Assembly (NCBI GenBank): GCA_012520655.1
Contig: JAAYNW010000082.1
Span: 1 to 37,940, forward strand
Length of the DNA: 37,940 bases
Direction of reading: 5' to 3'
DNA from: Clostridiales bacterium
GTDB lineage: Bacteria > Bacillota > Clostridia > Lachnospirales > Lachnospiraceae
Shown here: positions 8,756 through 16,966 of the stretch, in pieces
Layout of the letters: every line of letters begins with the position of its first letter
Position numbering within the stretch: position 1 is the first letter of the stretch
Notes under the pieces: model-generated
Database searches by the model: none
What the model was told of the DNA's origin: nothing
What the model saw: the letters and a program-made list of their open reading frames with translations, nothing else
Made by a program: the position numbers and the translations under genes

Positions 8756-10333
8756 TTACAGTGGCTCGCCTTCGTCAAGCCGTTTACGGTATTCGGCGGG
8801 ACTTATACCAATATATTTTTTAAACTTTTTGTGAAAATAATCTACGTTTTTATATCCGACCTGCTCGGAAATCTCGTAAACCTTCAGATTTTTTTCTTTT
8901 AGCAGTCCGAGAGACTGTTCAATCCTTTTGTGATCCACATAAGAGTTAAAGCTTTTGCCGAGATGCTTGTTAAAAATCTTGCCCAGATAGGCGCTGTTAT
9001 AGCCGAAGAGAGGGGCAATGCTTTCGAGCTTTATGTTCTTTTCATAATTATGATCAATGTAGTATATGACATCATCCAGAACGGTATCGCGGGAAGGATT
9101 GCCGGTAGCGGTAATAATCATGTCCGTTATTTCCGAAATATAAAGGATGATTTCATAAAGGTGGTGACAGCCTTCAATATGAGAAATAGCGTCCGCATTG
9201 TTAGGAAACGGAACCTTCGGGCTGCCGTATGTATGATTTATCTTTTCTTTAATGCGCAGGTACAAATCGGTCAGAAACAGCTTTACCGAGGAGATGTCAT
9301 TCTTTACGCCGTATAGAAAGTCTTCCAGCTCCGATAAGGTTTCCGCCACCATGCGGCGGTTAAAAGCGAGCAAATAATCTGTAAGACAATTGCTGTAGCT
9401 TGTTAAAAGCTCATTGCTGATTTCCTGATTGAGGCGGCGCACATCCGGCAGCTCTTCATATCCCAGAGTATGTTGCCCCTGCATACAGAAAAATCTCCTG
9501 CTTTTGAGCGCGGAAGCTTCTTCGTAAGACAGGTGTATTTCTTCCAGAGAATAGACCGGGCGTCCATAAGCAAGAAAGAGAGAGTCTAACGGACTTCCGC
9601 CTTGAGGGTGGATTTTTTCATAACGAGATAAAAAGTCATGAAATTTATTTATTGCAAAGCTTCCTTTTAGCAGGATTACTTCGTTATTATCTTCTTTGAA
9701 ATAGTCAAAGGTGTGGTTGCCTTTATTGGTTATCTTCAGAAGCTCGGCAAAGCTGTAGCCGGCATCCGAAGAATTGGGGCTGAATTTTTCATAGATGACT
9801 ACTTGATATATATCTGCATTCAGACGCAATTCTTCTAATTCGTCTTCGGACAAAAGCGAAGGATGTTCGGAATCATACAAGCCCGTAATTACTTCATAAA
9901 TAATAGATTCTCTCGCTTTGCTTTTAAACAATGCGATGTTGTCGGATTTGCTTTTCTCGGCGGCGAGAACCTCTTTGACTTTCTCCGCCGCTTTGAATAA
10001 TTCTTCCTCTTCAATAGGCTTTGTGAGATAGAAGCTGGCGCCGTAGCGGATGGCTGTCTGGGCATAAGTAAAATCAGAATAACCGCTCAGAATAATAAAC
10101 ATTCCTTTATAGTCATGTTCTCTTGCAATACGGATAATATCCGTACCGTACATCTTGGGCATAAGGATATCAAGAAGAACCAGATTTGGTTCGGTTTGCA
10201 GTATAGCCTTCAAGGTATCCTCTCCATTGGAGGTTTCACCGCATATAGAAAAGCCCATGGCTTCCCAATCAATAATATATTTAAGTCCTTCTCTAATATT
10301 AGCTTCATCATCTGCAATCAATACTGTATACAT
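8756..10333 (-). CDS. YesN-type response regulator with AraC DNA-binding domain
   Basis: Transcription factor of the YesN class, 525 residues. The N-terminal receiver (residues 1-120) has acidic pocket D8/D9, phospho-acceptor D55 in LVLLDILMP and K105 in FYLTKP. A long middle region of unknown fold (about 125-420) links to the AraC-type double helix-turn-helix at about 424-520, with VYEISEQVGYKNVDYFHKKFKK and the family signature GISPAEYRK. A GGAGG ribosome site sits eight bases before the ATG. It probably receives phosphate from the kinase at 1760-3556 and activates the importer and glycosidase promoters. It has its own near-consensus promoter with a palindrome at the predicted start point, suggesting self-control. 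Confidence 0.94.
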   Translation of the reverse strand: MYTVLIADDEANIREGLKYIIDWEAMGFSICGETSNGEDTLKAILQTEPNLVLLDILMPKMYGTDIIRIAREHDYKGMFIILSGYSDFTYAQTAIRYGASFYLTKPIEEEELFKAAEKVKEVLAAEKSKSDNIALFKSKARESIIYEVITGLYDSEHPSLLSEDELEELRLNADIYQVVIYEKFSPNSSDAGYSFAELLKITNKGNHTFDYFKEDNNEVILLKGSFAINKFHDFLSRYEKIHPQGGSPLDSLFLAYGRPVYSLEEIHLSYEEASALKSRRFFCMQGQHTLGYEELPDVRRLNQEISNELLTSYSNCLTDYLLAFNRRMVAETLSELEDFLYGVKNDISSVKLFLTDLYLRIKEKINHTYGSPKVPFPNNADAISHIEGCHHLYEIILYISEITDMIITATGNPSRDTVLDDVIYYIDHNYEKNIKLESIAPLFGYNSAYLGKIFNKHLGKSFNSYVDHKRIEQSLGLLKEKNLKVYEISEQVGYKNVDYFHKKFKKYIGISPAEYRKRLDEGEPL

Positions 10334-10392
10334 AGATTACCTCCGGTTTCATCGGGGCTGGGATAAGATTTTTATCGGGCAGCATCATATGG

Positions 10393-10405
10393 TGTACTAA
10401 GTACA
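10393..10405. promoter_or_regulatory. Perfect 13-bp palindrome at regulator start point (candidate operator)
   Basis: TGTACTAAGTACA is a perfect inverted repeat (6+1+6). Its right edge coincides with the predicted transcription start (about 10405, minus strand) of the response-regulator promoter, a typical position for a repressor site. It also lies in the divergent gap with the second binding protein. Confidence 0.45.
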
Positions 10406-10411
10406 ATACAT

Positions 10412-10440
10412 AGTATAAATGAGCATTTTCCTGTTGTCAA
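10412..10440 (-). promoter_or_regulatory. Sigma-A promoter of the response regulator gene
   Basis: On the minus strand, TTGACA (10440-10435), a 17-base spacer and TATACT (10417-10412): a near-perfect vegetative promoter about 70 bases before the ATG. Confidence 0.75.
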
Positions 10441-10511
10441 TTTTTGGAAGTTGTGTAATTTACATGGTATATAATCTTTAATTTTTTTTGTATTTTATTA
10501 GGAAAAACATT

Positions 10512-10519
10512 GGTATAAT
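10512..10519 (+). promoter_or_regulatory. Candidate extended -10 for the second binding-protein gene
   Basis: GGTATAAT preceded by T gives TGGTATAAT, an extended -10 element 35 bases before the ATG at 10554. No good -35 box is present. A second TATAAT lies at 10470-10475. Either could serve an activator-dependent promoter. Confidence 0.4.
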
Positions 10520-10553
10520 TTTAATAAAAATCTATGTTACAAGGGGGAGCGGT

Positions 10554-12296
10554 ATGATTGAAGAGAACAGAAGCGCTATAGTACTTATCTGCATAATTGG
10601 TCTCCTGTTTCTGGCGGGGTGCGGATCGGGGATAAAAGAGGAGGCTCCCTATGAAGAAGCCATTGTTGTGGATGTATTTGACAGTGTTGCGAACTATGAA
10701 GGGATGCAATCCGGATGGTTTGGCAAGATAGTGAAGGATAAATTCAATATGGAACTAAATATTATTGCTCCTAATGTGGCGGGCGGGGGAAATACGCTTT
10801 TCGCTATACGTTCTGCAGCGGGTAATCTGGGAGACTTGATCATATGTAACGGAGAGGACGATAATCTTCAGAAATTGGTAAATTCCGGACTGGTTCTGAA
10901 CATGGAGCCTTATTTAGAAGATAAAGATATTATGCGCTTTGAGTCGGCCATAAGAGACATAAATTCTAACTTGGCCCCGGAAGGCATTTATGCAATTCCT
11001 TCGGAGGTTTCGGAGAATTCCCCGATGACACCCAGCGAAAGTCTGGAGCTTACATATGGGCCGTATTTGCGCTGGGATTTGTACAAGCAGCTGGGATATC
11101 CCGAAATCAGGACTTTAGAGGATTTGCTACCGGTACTTAAGCGGATGCAGGAGCTGGAGCCTCGTACGGAGGATGGAGATAAAACATACGCCTTCTCTTT
11201 TTTCAAGGACTGGGATGGCAATCTGATGAATGCGGCAAAACAGCCTTGTTGTTTTTATGGCTGGGACGAATTGGGATTTCTTCTTCTGAAAGCGGATAGT
11301 GATGAATATAAGAGCATTATCGATCCGGATTCTATGTATGTACGCGTTTTAAAGTGGTACTTCAATGCGAATCAAATGGGGTTGGTAGATCCGCAGTCTC
11401 TGACGCAGAGCTATAACGATGTTGCACATAAGTACGAGAAAGGGCAGGTGCTTTATTCTCCCTGGCCTTGGGTAGCACAGGTGGAATATAATACCTTAGA
11501 CCGAAGACAGCAGGGTAAAGGCTTTATGATAGTTGATATAAAGGATATGAACATATATTCCTATGGGTGTAACCAGAGTGGGACCAGGAAAAACGTTGTG
11601 CTGGTAGGATCTCAGGCAAAAGACCCGGAAAGGCTGGTGGATTTCATAAACTGGATGTATTCTTCAGATGGAATCAGCAGTATTGGCCCACAGAGCTCAG
11701 CGGGAACAGCGGGACCGGAGGGGCTGTGTTGGGAATACGACGAGGAAGGGAAGCCTTATTTGACCGAATTCGGAAAAAAAGCGCTGTTCGGATCTGAAGC
11801 GGAAGTGCCGAAAGAATGGGGAGGGGGAACTTGGAGAGAAGGAATATCTGTGTTAAATTTTATGCCGGTCGCTCCATGCGAGCTGGATGAAAAGGGGAAT
11901 CCTTACGCTTATCAATTATGGGATTCCGTACAGGGAATGGGCGAGACTGCGCTGGAGAAGGACTGGAAAGAGATTATGCAGGCGAATAACACGAGAGATT
12001 TTCTGTTAAAGAATGACAAGATGGTTGTTTCTCCAGGATGTAACTTTACTGCCACGATAAATTCGGAAATCGAGACGCTGAGGGGACAATGCAGGAATGT
12101 AATCCGTAAATATTCGTGGGAAATGATATTCGCGGAGGATGAGGACGAATTCTACCAACTGCTGAGCAAGATGCAGGACGAAGCATTTAGCCTGGGGTAT
12201 GAAAAAGTGTTGGAAGTGGATATGAACGATGCCATAGAATTTCAAAAGGCACGAATTAAATCGGTGGAGGAATATGAAAATGATCGAGAACAGTAA
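10554..12296 (+). CDS. Extracellular sugar-binding lipoprotein (LplA/YtcQ-like), copy 2
   Basis: Second lipoprotein receptor, 580 residues, paralogous to the one at 6178-7971. Signal peptide ends in lipobox FLAGC with acylated C23. Shared blocks are DVFDSVANYEGMQSGWFG, LRWDLYKQLGYPEI and a closing region with ALEKDW; the rest is strongly diverged, and the acidic linker after the lipid anchor is much shorter. The ATG at 10554 has AAGGGGGAG eight bases upstream; an in-frame TTG at 10488 lacks a site. Its last codons overlap the beta-galactosidase start, so the two are translationally coupled and form an operon with the fucosidase. It may serve the same permeases with another ligand, or present ligand to the sensor kinase. 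Confidence 0.9.
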   Translation: MIEENRSAIVLICIIGLLFLAGCGSGIKEEAPYEEAIVVDVFDSVANYEGMQSGWFGKIVKDKFNMELNIIAPNVAGGGNTLFAIRSAAGNLGDLIICNGEDDNLQKLVNSGLVLNMEPYLEDKDIMRFESAIRDINSNLAPEGIYAIPSEVSENSPMTPSESLELTYGPYLRWDLYKQLGYPEIRTLEDLLPVLKRMQELEPRTEDGDKTYAFSFFKDWDGNLMNAAKQPCCFYGWDELGFLLLKADSDEYKSIIDPDSMYVRVLKWYFNANQMGLVDPQSLTQSYNDVAHKYEKGQVLYSPWPWVAQVEYNTLDRRQQGKGFMIVDIKDMNIYSYGCNQSGTRKNVVLVGSQAKDPERLVDFINWMYSSDGISSIGPQSSAGTAGPEGLCWEYDEEGKPYLTEFGKKALFGSEAEVPKEWGGGTWREGISVLNFMPVAPCELDEKGNPYAYQLWDSVQGMGETALEKDWKEIMQANNTRDFLLKNDKMVVSPGCNFTATINSEIETLRGQCRNVIRKYSWEMIFAEDEDEFYQLLSKMQDEAFSLGYEKVLEVDMNDAIEFQKARIKSVEEYENDREQ

Positions 12297-14304
12297 AGTT
12301 AAAAAGATCCTTTATGGGGGAGACTACAACCCGGAACAATGGCCGGAGGATATTTGGAAAGAGGATATGAGAATGTTCCGGCTGGCCAAAATTGATATCG
12401 TAACATTAAATGTATTTAACTGGGCGATGCTGCAGCCGGAAGAGAATACCTATAATTTTGAGAAATTGGATAAGATAATGAATATGGTAAGGGGGAATGG
12501 GCTGAAGGTCTGTATGGCTACTTCCACAGCTGCTCATCCTGCATGGATGGCGAGAAAGTATCCGGAGATTCTTAGGACGGAACATAGCGGAATCAGGAGA
12601 AAGTTCGGAAGCAGGCACAACTCTTGCCCGAATAGCTCTGTCTATAGGAGATATTCAGCAGCATTGGCAGAGGGACTGGCAGACCGATATAAAAGCTATG
12701 ACAATATAGTAGCCTGGCATGTTTCCAACGAATATGGCGGAGAATGCTACTGCGAGAATTGTGAGAAGGCGTTTAGGAAATGGCTGGAAGAGAAATATGT
12801 AACGATAGAAGAACTGAACAAAGTGTGGAATACGGCATTTTGGGGACATACGCTGTATAGCTTTGAAGATGTGGTAGTTCCCAACATGCAGTCGGAAGAA
12901 TTCTTATGGGATACCATCAGGACAAATTTTCAAGGGATATCGTTGGATTACAGGAGGTTTATGTCGGACAGCATGCTATCCTGCTTCTGCTTGGAATATA
13001 AAGCGCTGAAGAAACATATGCCGGATACTCCGGTCACCACCAATCTCATGGGATTATACAAGCCCTTGGACTATCAAAAATGGGCGGAATATATGGATTT
13101 TGTTTCATGGGACAATTATCCCTCTTATGATACACCTTTTTCGGAAAATGCAATGAAGCATGATCTGATGCGGGGATTAAAACAGGGGAAACCATTTGCG
13201 CTTATGGAGCAGACGCCGGGTGTGAGCAACTGGCAGACATATTGTACGCTAAAGAGACCTGGAGTGATGAGGCTCTTAAGCTATCAGGCGGTGGCTCATG
13301 GTTCGGATACCGTAATGTTCTTCCAGATGCGCAGGAGCATAGGGGCCTGCGAGAAATATCACAGTGCGGTAATAGACCATGCGGGACATGAAAATACAAG
13401 AATATTCAGAGAAGTGGCGAAGCTGGGAGAAGAGCTTGAAAAGATAGGTGGTGAGATTCTCGGAGCCCGAGCGGCGTCCCGAGCGGCGCTCGTTATAGAT
13501 TGGGATAACTGGTGGGCGGCGGAGTATTCCGCAGGTCCCACCAGACTAATCGATTATAAAAAAGAAATATTTTGTTACTATAAAGCGTTCGCCGAGAATA
13601 ATATTTCAGTGGATATAATCGGGGTAAAAGATGATTTGTCCGCATATAAGCTGGTAGCAGCCCCTCTTTTGTATATGTGCAAATCGGGTTTTGATGAAAA
13701 GGTGCGATCTTATGTGGCCGACGGCGGATGCTTTCTTACTACCTATTTCAGCGGTTATGTGGAGGAACACGATTTGGTAGTAACGGGAGGATATCCTGGA
13801 AAATTGAGAGATATTCTCGGCATCTGGGTGGAAGAATCCGATGCTGTTCCGGAAGGAAAGCAGAATTCCTTTACTTATAAAGGCGAGGTCTATCCGGCCA
13901 CGGTGCTATGCGATTTGCTCCATCTCGAAGGCGCACAGGAAATCAGCTCTTACCGCTCGGACTTTTACGCGGGAATGCCGGTTCTGACATGCAATAATTA
14001 TAAAAAAGGCAGAGCTTATTATGTGGCAACTCGTTCAAGCGATAAATTTTACAGAAATCTTGTAGGGGATATATGTGAAAAAGAAGGAATAGCCCCACTT
14101 CTGGAGACTCCGGAAGAAGTGGAGGTCTCTAGACGGGAAAATGCGAATACAATTTTCTTGTTTTTGCTTAATCATGGGGAAAAGGAAGCGAAGGTGCCGG
14201 TAAACAGGGTAGGTATAGATCTTTTGACAGGAAAAAAATATGATGCCGGCGATATGATAACACTCTTGCCGAAGGACGTGGCAATATTAAAGCAGATAAA
14301 GTAA
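12280..14304 (+). CDS. GH42 beta-galactosidase
   Basis: Cytoplasmic retaining beta-galactosidase (674 residues, no signal peptide) that removes terminal beta-galactose from imported oligosaccharides. The N-terminal (beta/alpha)8 barrel starts YGGDYNPEQWPEDIW. Acid/base is E151 in WHVSNEYGGE and nucleophile E310 in FALMEQTPG. The zinc-site cysteines of GH42 are present (SCPNS and CYCENC). The middle trimerisation-type domain and a small C-terminal beta domain follow. ATG at 12280 lies nine bases after GGAGG and is preferred; an in-frame ATG at 12274 is only three bases from it. The gene overlaps the upstream binding protein by 17 bases. In this setting it would release galactose from xyloglucan side chains once fucose is removed, but other beta-galactosides are possible. 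Confidence 0.95.
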   Translation: MIENSKVKKILYGGDYNPEQWPEDIWKEDMRMFRLAKIDIVTLNVFNWAMLQPEENTYNFEKLDKIMNMVRGNGLKVCMATSTAAHPAWMARKYPEILRTEHSGIRRKFGSRHNSCPNSSVYRRYSAALAEGLADRYKSYDNIVAWHVSNEYGGECYCENCEKAFRKWLEEKYVTIEELNKVWNTAFWGHTLYSFEDVVVPNMQSEEFLWDTIRTNFQGISLDYRRFMSDSMLSCFCLEYKALKKHMPDTPVTTNLMGLYKPLDYQKWAEYMDFVSWDNYPSYDTPFSENAMKHDLMRGLKQGKPFALMEQTPGVSNWQTYCTLKRPGVMRLLSYQAVAHGSDTVMFFQMRRSIGACEKYHSAVIDHAGHENTRIFREVAKLGEELEKIGGEILGARAASRAALVIDWDNWWAAEYSAGPTRLIDYKKEIFCYYKAFAENNISVDIIGVKDDLSAYKLVAAPLLYMCKSGFDEKVRSYVADGGCFLTTYFSGYVEEHDLVVTGGYPGKLRDILGIWVEESDAVPEGKQNSFTYKGEVYPATVLCDLLHLEGAQEISSYRSDFYAGMPVLTCNNYKKGRAYYVATRSSDKFYRNLVGDICEKEGIAPLLETPEEVEVSRRENANTIFLFLLNHGEKEAKVPVNRVGIDLLTGKKYDAGDMITLLPKDVAILKQIK

Positions 14305-14322
14305 TAGAAAAGGACAGAAAGA

Positions 14323-15798
14323 ATGGATAATGCAAAATATTTAAATGCGATAGAGGAAGTAATCCATAGAGGTCCGTACAGGGCGAATTGGGATTCGTTG
14401 TCGGAATATGAGATTCCGGCCTGGTTTAAAAATGCGAAGTTCGGTATTTTTATACATTGGGGACTTTACAGCGTTCCGGCATTTCGCAATGAATGGTATT
14501 CCCGCAATATGTATATACAGGGTACGCCGGAATATGAGCATCATATTAAGACTTACGGACCACATAAAGATTTCGGGTATAAGGGTTTCATTCCGATGTT
14601 TACCGCGGAAAAATTCGATGCGAAGGAATGGATATCCGCTTTTAAGCAGGCAGGGGCGAAATATGTGGTGCCGGTAGCGGAGCATCACGACGGATTTCAG
14701 ATGTACGCCTCCGGTATTTCTCATTTTAATGCGGCGGAAATGGGACCGAAAAGGGATATTATCGGAAGCCTGAAAGCAGAGGCCGAGAGGCAGGGTATAG
14801 TATTTGCAGTCTCCTCCCACAGGGCGGAGCATCAATGGTTCATGGGAAACGGCAAGGATTTTGAAAGCGATATACGGGAGCCGTTAAAAAGGGGGGATTT
14901 CTATTGGCCTTCTATACAGCAGCAGCCCGATATGCAGGATATCCGGTCCGGGCCTTACCCGAATGAAGAATATCTGGAAGACTGGCTGCTTCGTACGTGC
15001 GAGCTAATCGACTTATATCATCCGAGACTTCTTTATTTCGATTGGTGGATTCAGCATGAGGCATATAAGGAACATGTCAAGCAAATGGCTGCCTACTACT
15101 ATAACAGAGGAGCAGAATACGGATTCCCAGTAGGAATCTGCTATAAACAGGAATCGCTTGCCTTTGGGAGCGGTATTGTGGATGTGGAGAGAGGGAAGTT
15201 CGCACAGGCAAAGCCCTATTACTGGCAGACAGATACGGCAATTGCCCGCAACTCATGGTGTTACACAGATACACTTGACTATAAGAGCAGTAATGAGGTA
15301 ATATGTTATCTGTGTGATGTAGTCAGCAAAAACGGCAATTTATTATTGAATGTCGGACCTAAGGCGGATGGAACGCTTGCGGAGAAAGACAGAGAGATAT
15401 TGAAGGAAATAGGAGAATGGCTTACCGTAAACGGAGAAGCTGTTTATGGCAGCAGATGCTGGCGTTTTGCGGAGGAAGGTCCTACCGCAGAGAAAGAAGG
15501 GCAGTTCAGCGATGGGAAAGAAAACACATATACTTCGAAGGACTTCCGCTTTACGGCAGCACATGGAAATATCTATGCTATTTGCATGAACTATCCTCAG
15601 GACGGGAAGATAACTATTCGTTCCCTCTATAGAGAGAAGGATTTGAACAAACCGGTTTTTCAAGGAAGTATTCAAAGAGTATCCATATTGGGAAGCGAGG
15701 AAAAGATATCTTATTTCAGAGATGAAAAGGGACTTCATTTTCAAACCCAAAATGTAAAAAGTCGATATCCGGTAGTCATTAAAATCGAAGTAAAATAA
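14323..15798 (+). CDS. GH29 alpha-L-fucosidase
   Basis: Retaining alpha-L-fucosidase, 491 residues, no signal peptide, so it acts on imported glycans. The catalytic barrel begins with AWFKNAKFGIFIHWGLYSVPAF, carries the VAEHHDGF motif, SHRAEHQWF, and the nucleophile D240 in LLYFDWWIQ; NGNLLLNVGPKADGT marks the end of the barrel, followed by a C-terminal beta-sandwich. It starts 18 bases after the GH42 stop with an AAGGACAGAAAG ribosome site and closes the operon, with a terminator just downstream. GH29 enzymes act on alpha-1,2/3/4/6-fucosides. Cleavage of Fuc-alpha-1,2-Gal is inferred from the locus, not shown by sequence. Confidence 0.94.
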   Translation: MDNAKYLNAIEEVIHRGPYRANWDSLSEYEIPAWFKNAKFGIFIHWGLYSVPAFRNEWYSRNMYIQGTPEYEHHIKTYGPHKDFGYKGFIPMFTAEKFDAKEWISAFKQAGAKYVVPVAEHHDGFQMYASGISHFNAAEMGPKRDIIGSLKAEAERQGIVFAVSSHRAEHQWFMGNGKDFESDIREPLKRGDFYWPSIQQQPDMQDIRSGPYPNEEYLEDWLLRTCELIDLYHPRLLYFDWWIQHEAYKEHVKQMAAYYYNRGAEYGFPVGICYKQESLAFGSGIVDVERGKFAQAKPYYWQTDTAIARNSWCYTDTLDYKSSNEVICYLCDVVSKNGNLLLNVGPKADGTLAEKDREILKEIGEWLTVNGEAVYGSRCWRFAEEGPTAEKEGQFSDGKENTYTSKDFRFTAAHGNIYAICMNYPQDGKITIRSLYREKDLNKPVFQGSIQRVSILGSEEKISYFRDEKGLHFQTQNVKSRYPVVIKIEVK

Positions 15799-15803
15799 TT
15801 ATT

Positions 15804-15857
15804 GAGGCGGGATGTTCCGTACCAGGCGTGGAGTGGTCGGACATCCGTCTCTTTTTT
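15804..15857 (+). terminator. Terminator after the fucosidase
   Basis: A long imperfect stem (15804-15819 with 15838-15851, plus inner CCA/TGG pairs) is followed by six Ts. It ends the binding protein-GH42-GH29 operon. Confidence 0.7.
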
Positions 15858-15993
15858 GGGAAAATCAGCAAATCGGAAAAAATAGGTCAAATTTATTCCG
15901 ATTTATGTGCTCGTTTTAAGATTATTATTTTAAAATACTTAATTTTGTAAAAAACAGATGAAAAATAAACAAAAACAGCGATGAATAATCACA

Positions 15994-16013
15994 TTAATTT
16001 TAATTAAAATTAA
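15994..16013. repeat. Perfect 20-bp AT-only palindrome upstream of the atp operon
   Basis: TTAATTTTAATTAAAATTAA equals its own reverse complement. It lies in the 386-base gene-free stretch between the fucosidase terminator and atpB, about 50 bases before the promoter. It may be a protein-binding site or an AT-rich upstream element; with no G or C it is also the kind of palindrome that can arise by chance. Confidence 0.4.
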
Positions 16014-16060
16014 CAAAAATAAGAAAATGCTAAAACAATGTTGGAGAAGCTTCGTAGCAA

Positions 16061-16089
16061 TTGACAAAGCAAAAACCTCGTAATAGAAT
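16061..16089 (+). promoter_or_regulatory. Sigma-A promoter of the atp operon
   Basis: TTGACA (16061-16066), 17-base spacer, TAGAAT (16084-16089). It leaves a leader of about 150 bases before atpB. Confidence 0.65.
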
Positions 16090-16149
16090 TAGACATCATA
16101 CACAAAAAACGTTATTTTACGACATTGTATTTCGTGCAAATGGTAGCGG

Positions 16150-16183
16150 TTACATACAGTTACATACACATGTATGTTATAAT
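16150..16183 (+). promoter_or_regulatory. Repeat cluster and second -10 box before atpB
   Basis: TTACATACA occurs at 16150-16158 and 16160-16168, ten bases apart. A near-inverted copy follows, giving the inverted repeat ACATACA-CA-TGTATGT (16162-16177). It abuts an extended -10, TGTTATAAT, with TATAAT at 16178-16183. The arrangement resembles a regulator site overlapping a second promoter. Confidence 0.45.
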
Positions 16184-16243
16184 GCGAAACATGTATCCGT
16201 AAATTAGAAAATAAGTGTACGAATAAGGAAAGGAGTGAGTGGC

Positions 16244-16930
16244 ATGGATGCTTTCGTTGAATCCTTACTGGAAGAGCTGAATTGTGAAGTAGTGTTTACA
16301 ATTCCGATTTTCGGCGGAATTCCTGTTATGGAGTCAGTGGTGGTCACTTGGATAATCATGGCGGTTTTGACGCTGTTGTCGATTGTGCTCGTGAGAAACC
16401 TAGAAGTGGAAAATGTAGGGCGAAAGCAATTGATGTTGGAGGCGGCCATCGGAGGTTTGTATCAATTTTTTGACGGATGTGTAGGACGCCATGGAAGGAG
16501 ATACATTCCTTATTTAATTACTGCAGCACTGTATATCGGTTTGGCGAATTTGATAGGTCTGTTTGGCTTTAAACCTCCTACAAAGGATTTGAATGTGACA
16601 ATTGCGCTTGCGCTTATAAGCATTATACTCATAGAAGTGGCAGGCTTTAGGCAAAAAGGACTAAAAGGGTTTTTAAAGAGCTTCGCGCAACCGATTGCGA
16701 TAATGCTTCCTATAAACATATTGGAATTATTTATCCGGCCGTTGTCTTTGTGCATGCGACTTTTTGGGAACGTATTGGGATCATTTGTAGTAATGGAACT
16801 GATCAAACTGCTCGTGCCGGCTGTAGTGCCCGTTGCGTTTAGTTTATATTTCGACATTTTTGACGGTTTGATTCAGGCATATGTTTTTGTATTTCTGACT
16901 TCTCTGTTTGTTGGAGAAGCCTTAGAATAA
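16244..16930 (+). CDS. atpB: F-type ATP synthase subunit a
   Basis: Membrane subunit forming the ion half-channels beside the c-ring. The protein has 228 residues with about five or six membrane helices. The essential arginine is R172 in LSLCMRLFGN, and the family signature RPLSLCMRLFGNVLG is intact. The ATG at 16244 follows GGAAAGGAG by nine bases; a GTG at 16235 overlaps that site. It is the first gene of atpBEFHAGDC; no atpI-like gene precedes it. Confidence 0.97.
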   Translation: MDAFVESLLEELNCEVVFTIPIFGGIPVMESVVVTWIIMAVLTLLSIVLVRNLEVENVGRKQLMLEAAIGGLYQFFDGCVGRHGRRYIPYLITAALYIGLANLIGLFGFKPPTKDLNVTIALALISIILIEVAGFRQKGLKGFLKSFAQPIAIMLPINILELFIRPLSLCMRLFGNVLGSFVVMELIKLLVPAVVPVAFSLYFDIFDGLIQAYVFVFLTSLFVGEALE

Positions 16931-16966
16931 CATATTAATTATATAAAGAGAAAAGGAGTATTTATT

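Noticed and set aside
15858-16243. Possible atpI or small gene ahead of atpB
   Set aside because: No frame of useful length with a ribosome site; the stretch is AT-rich control DNA.
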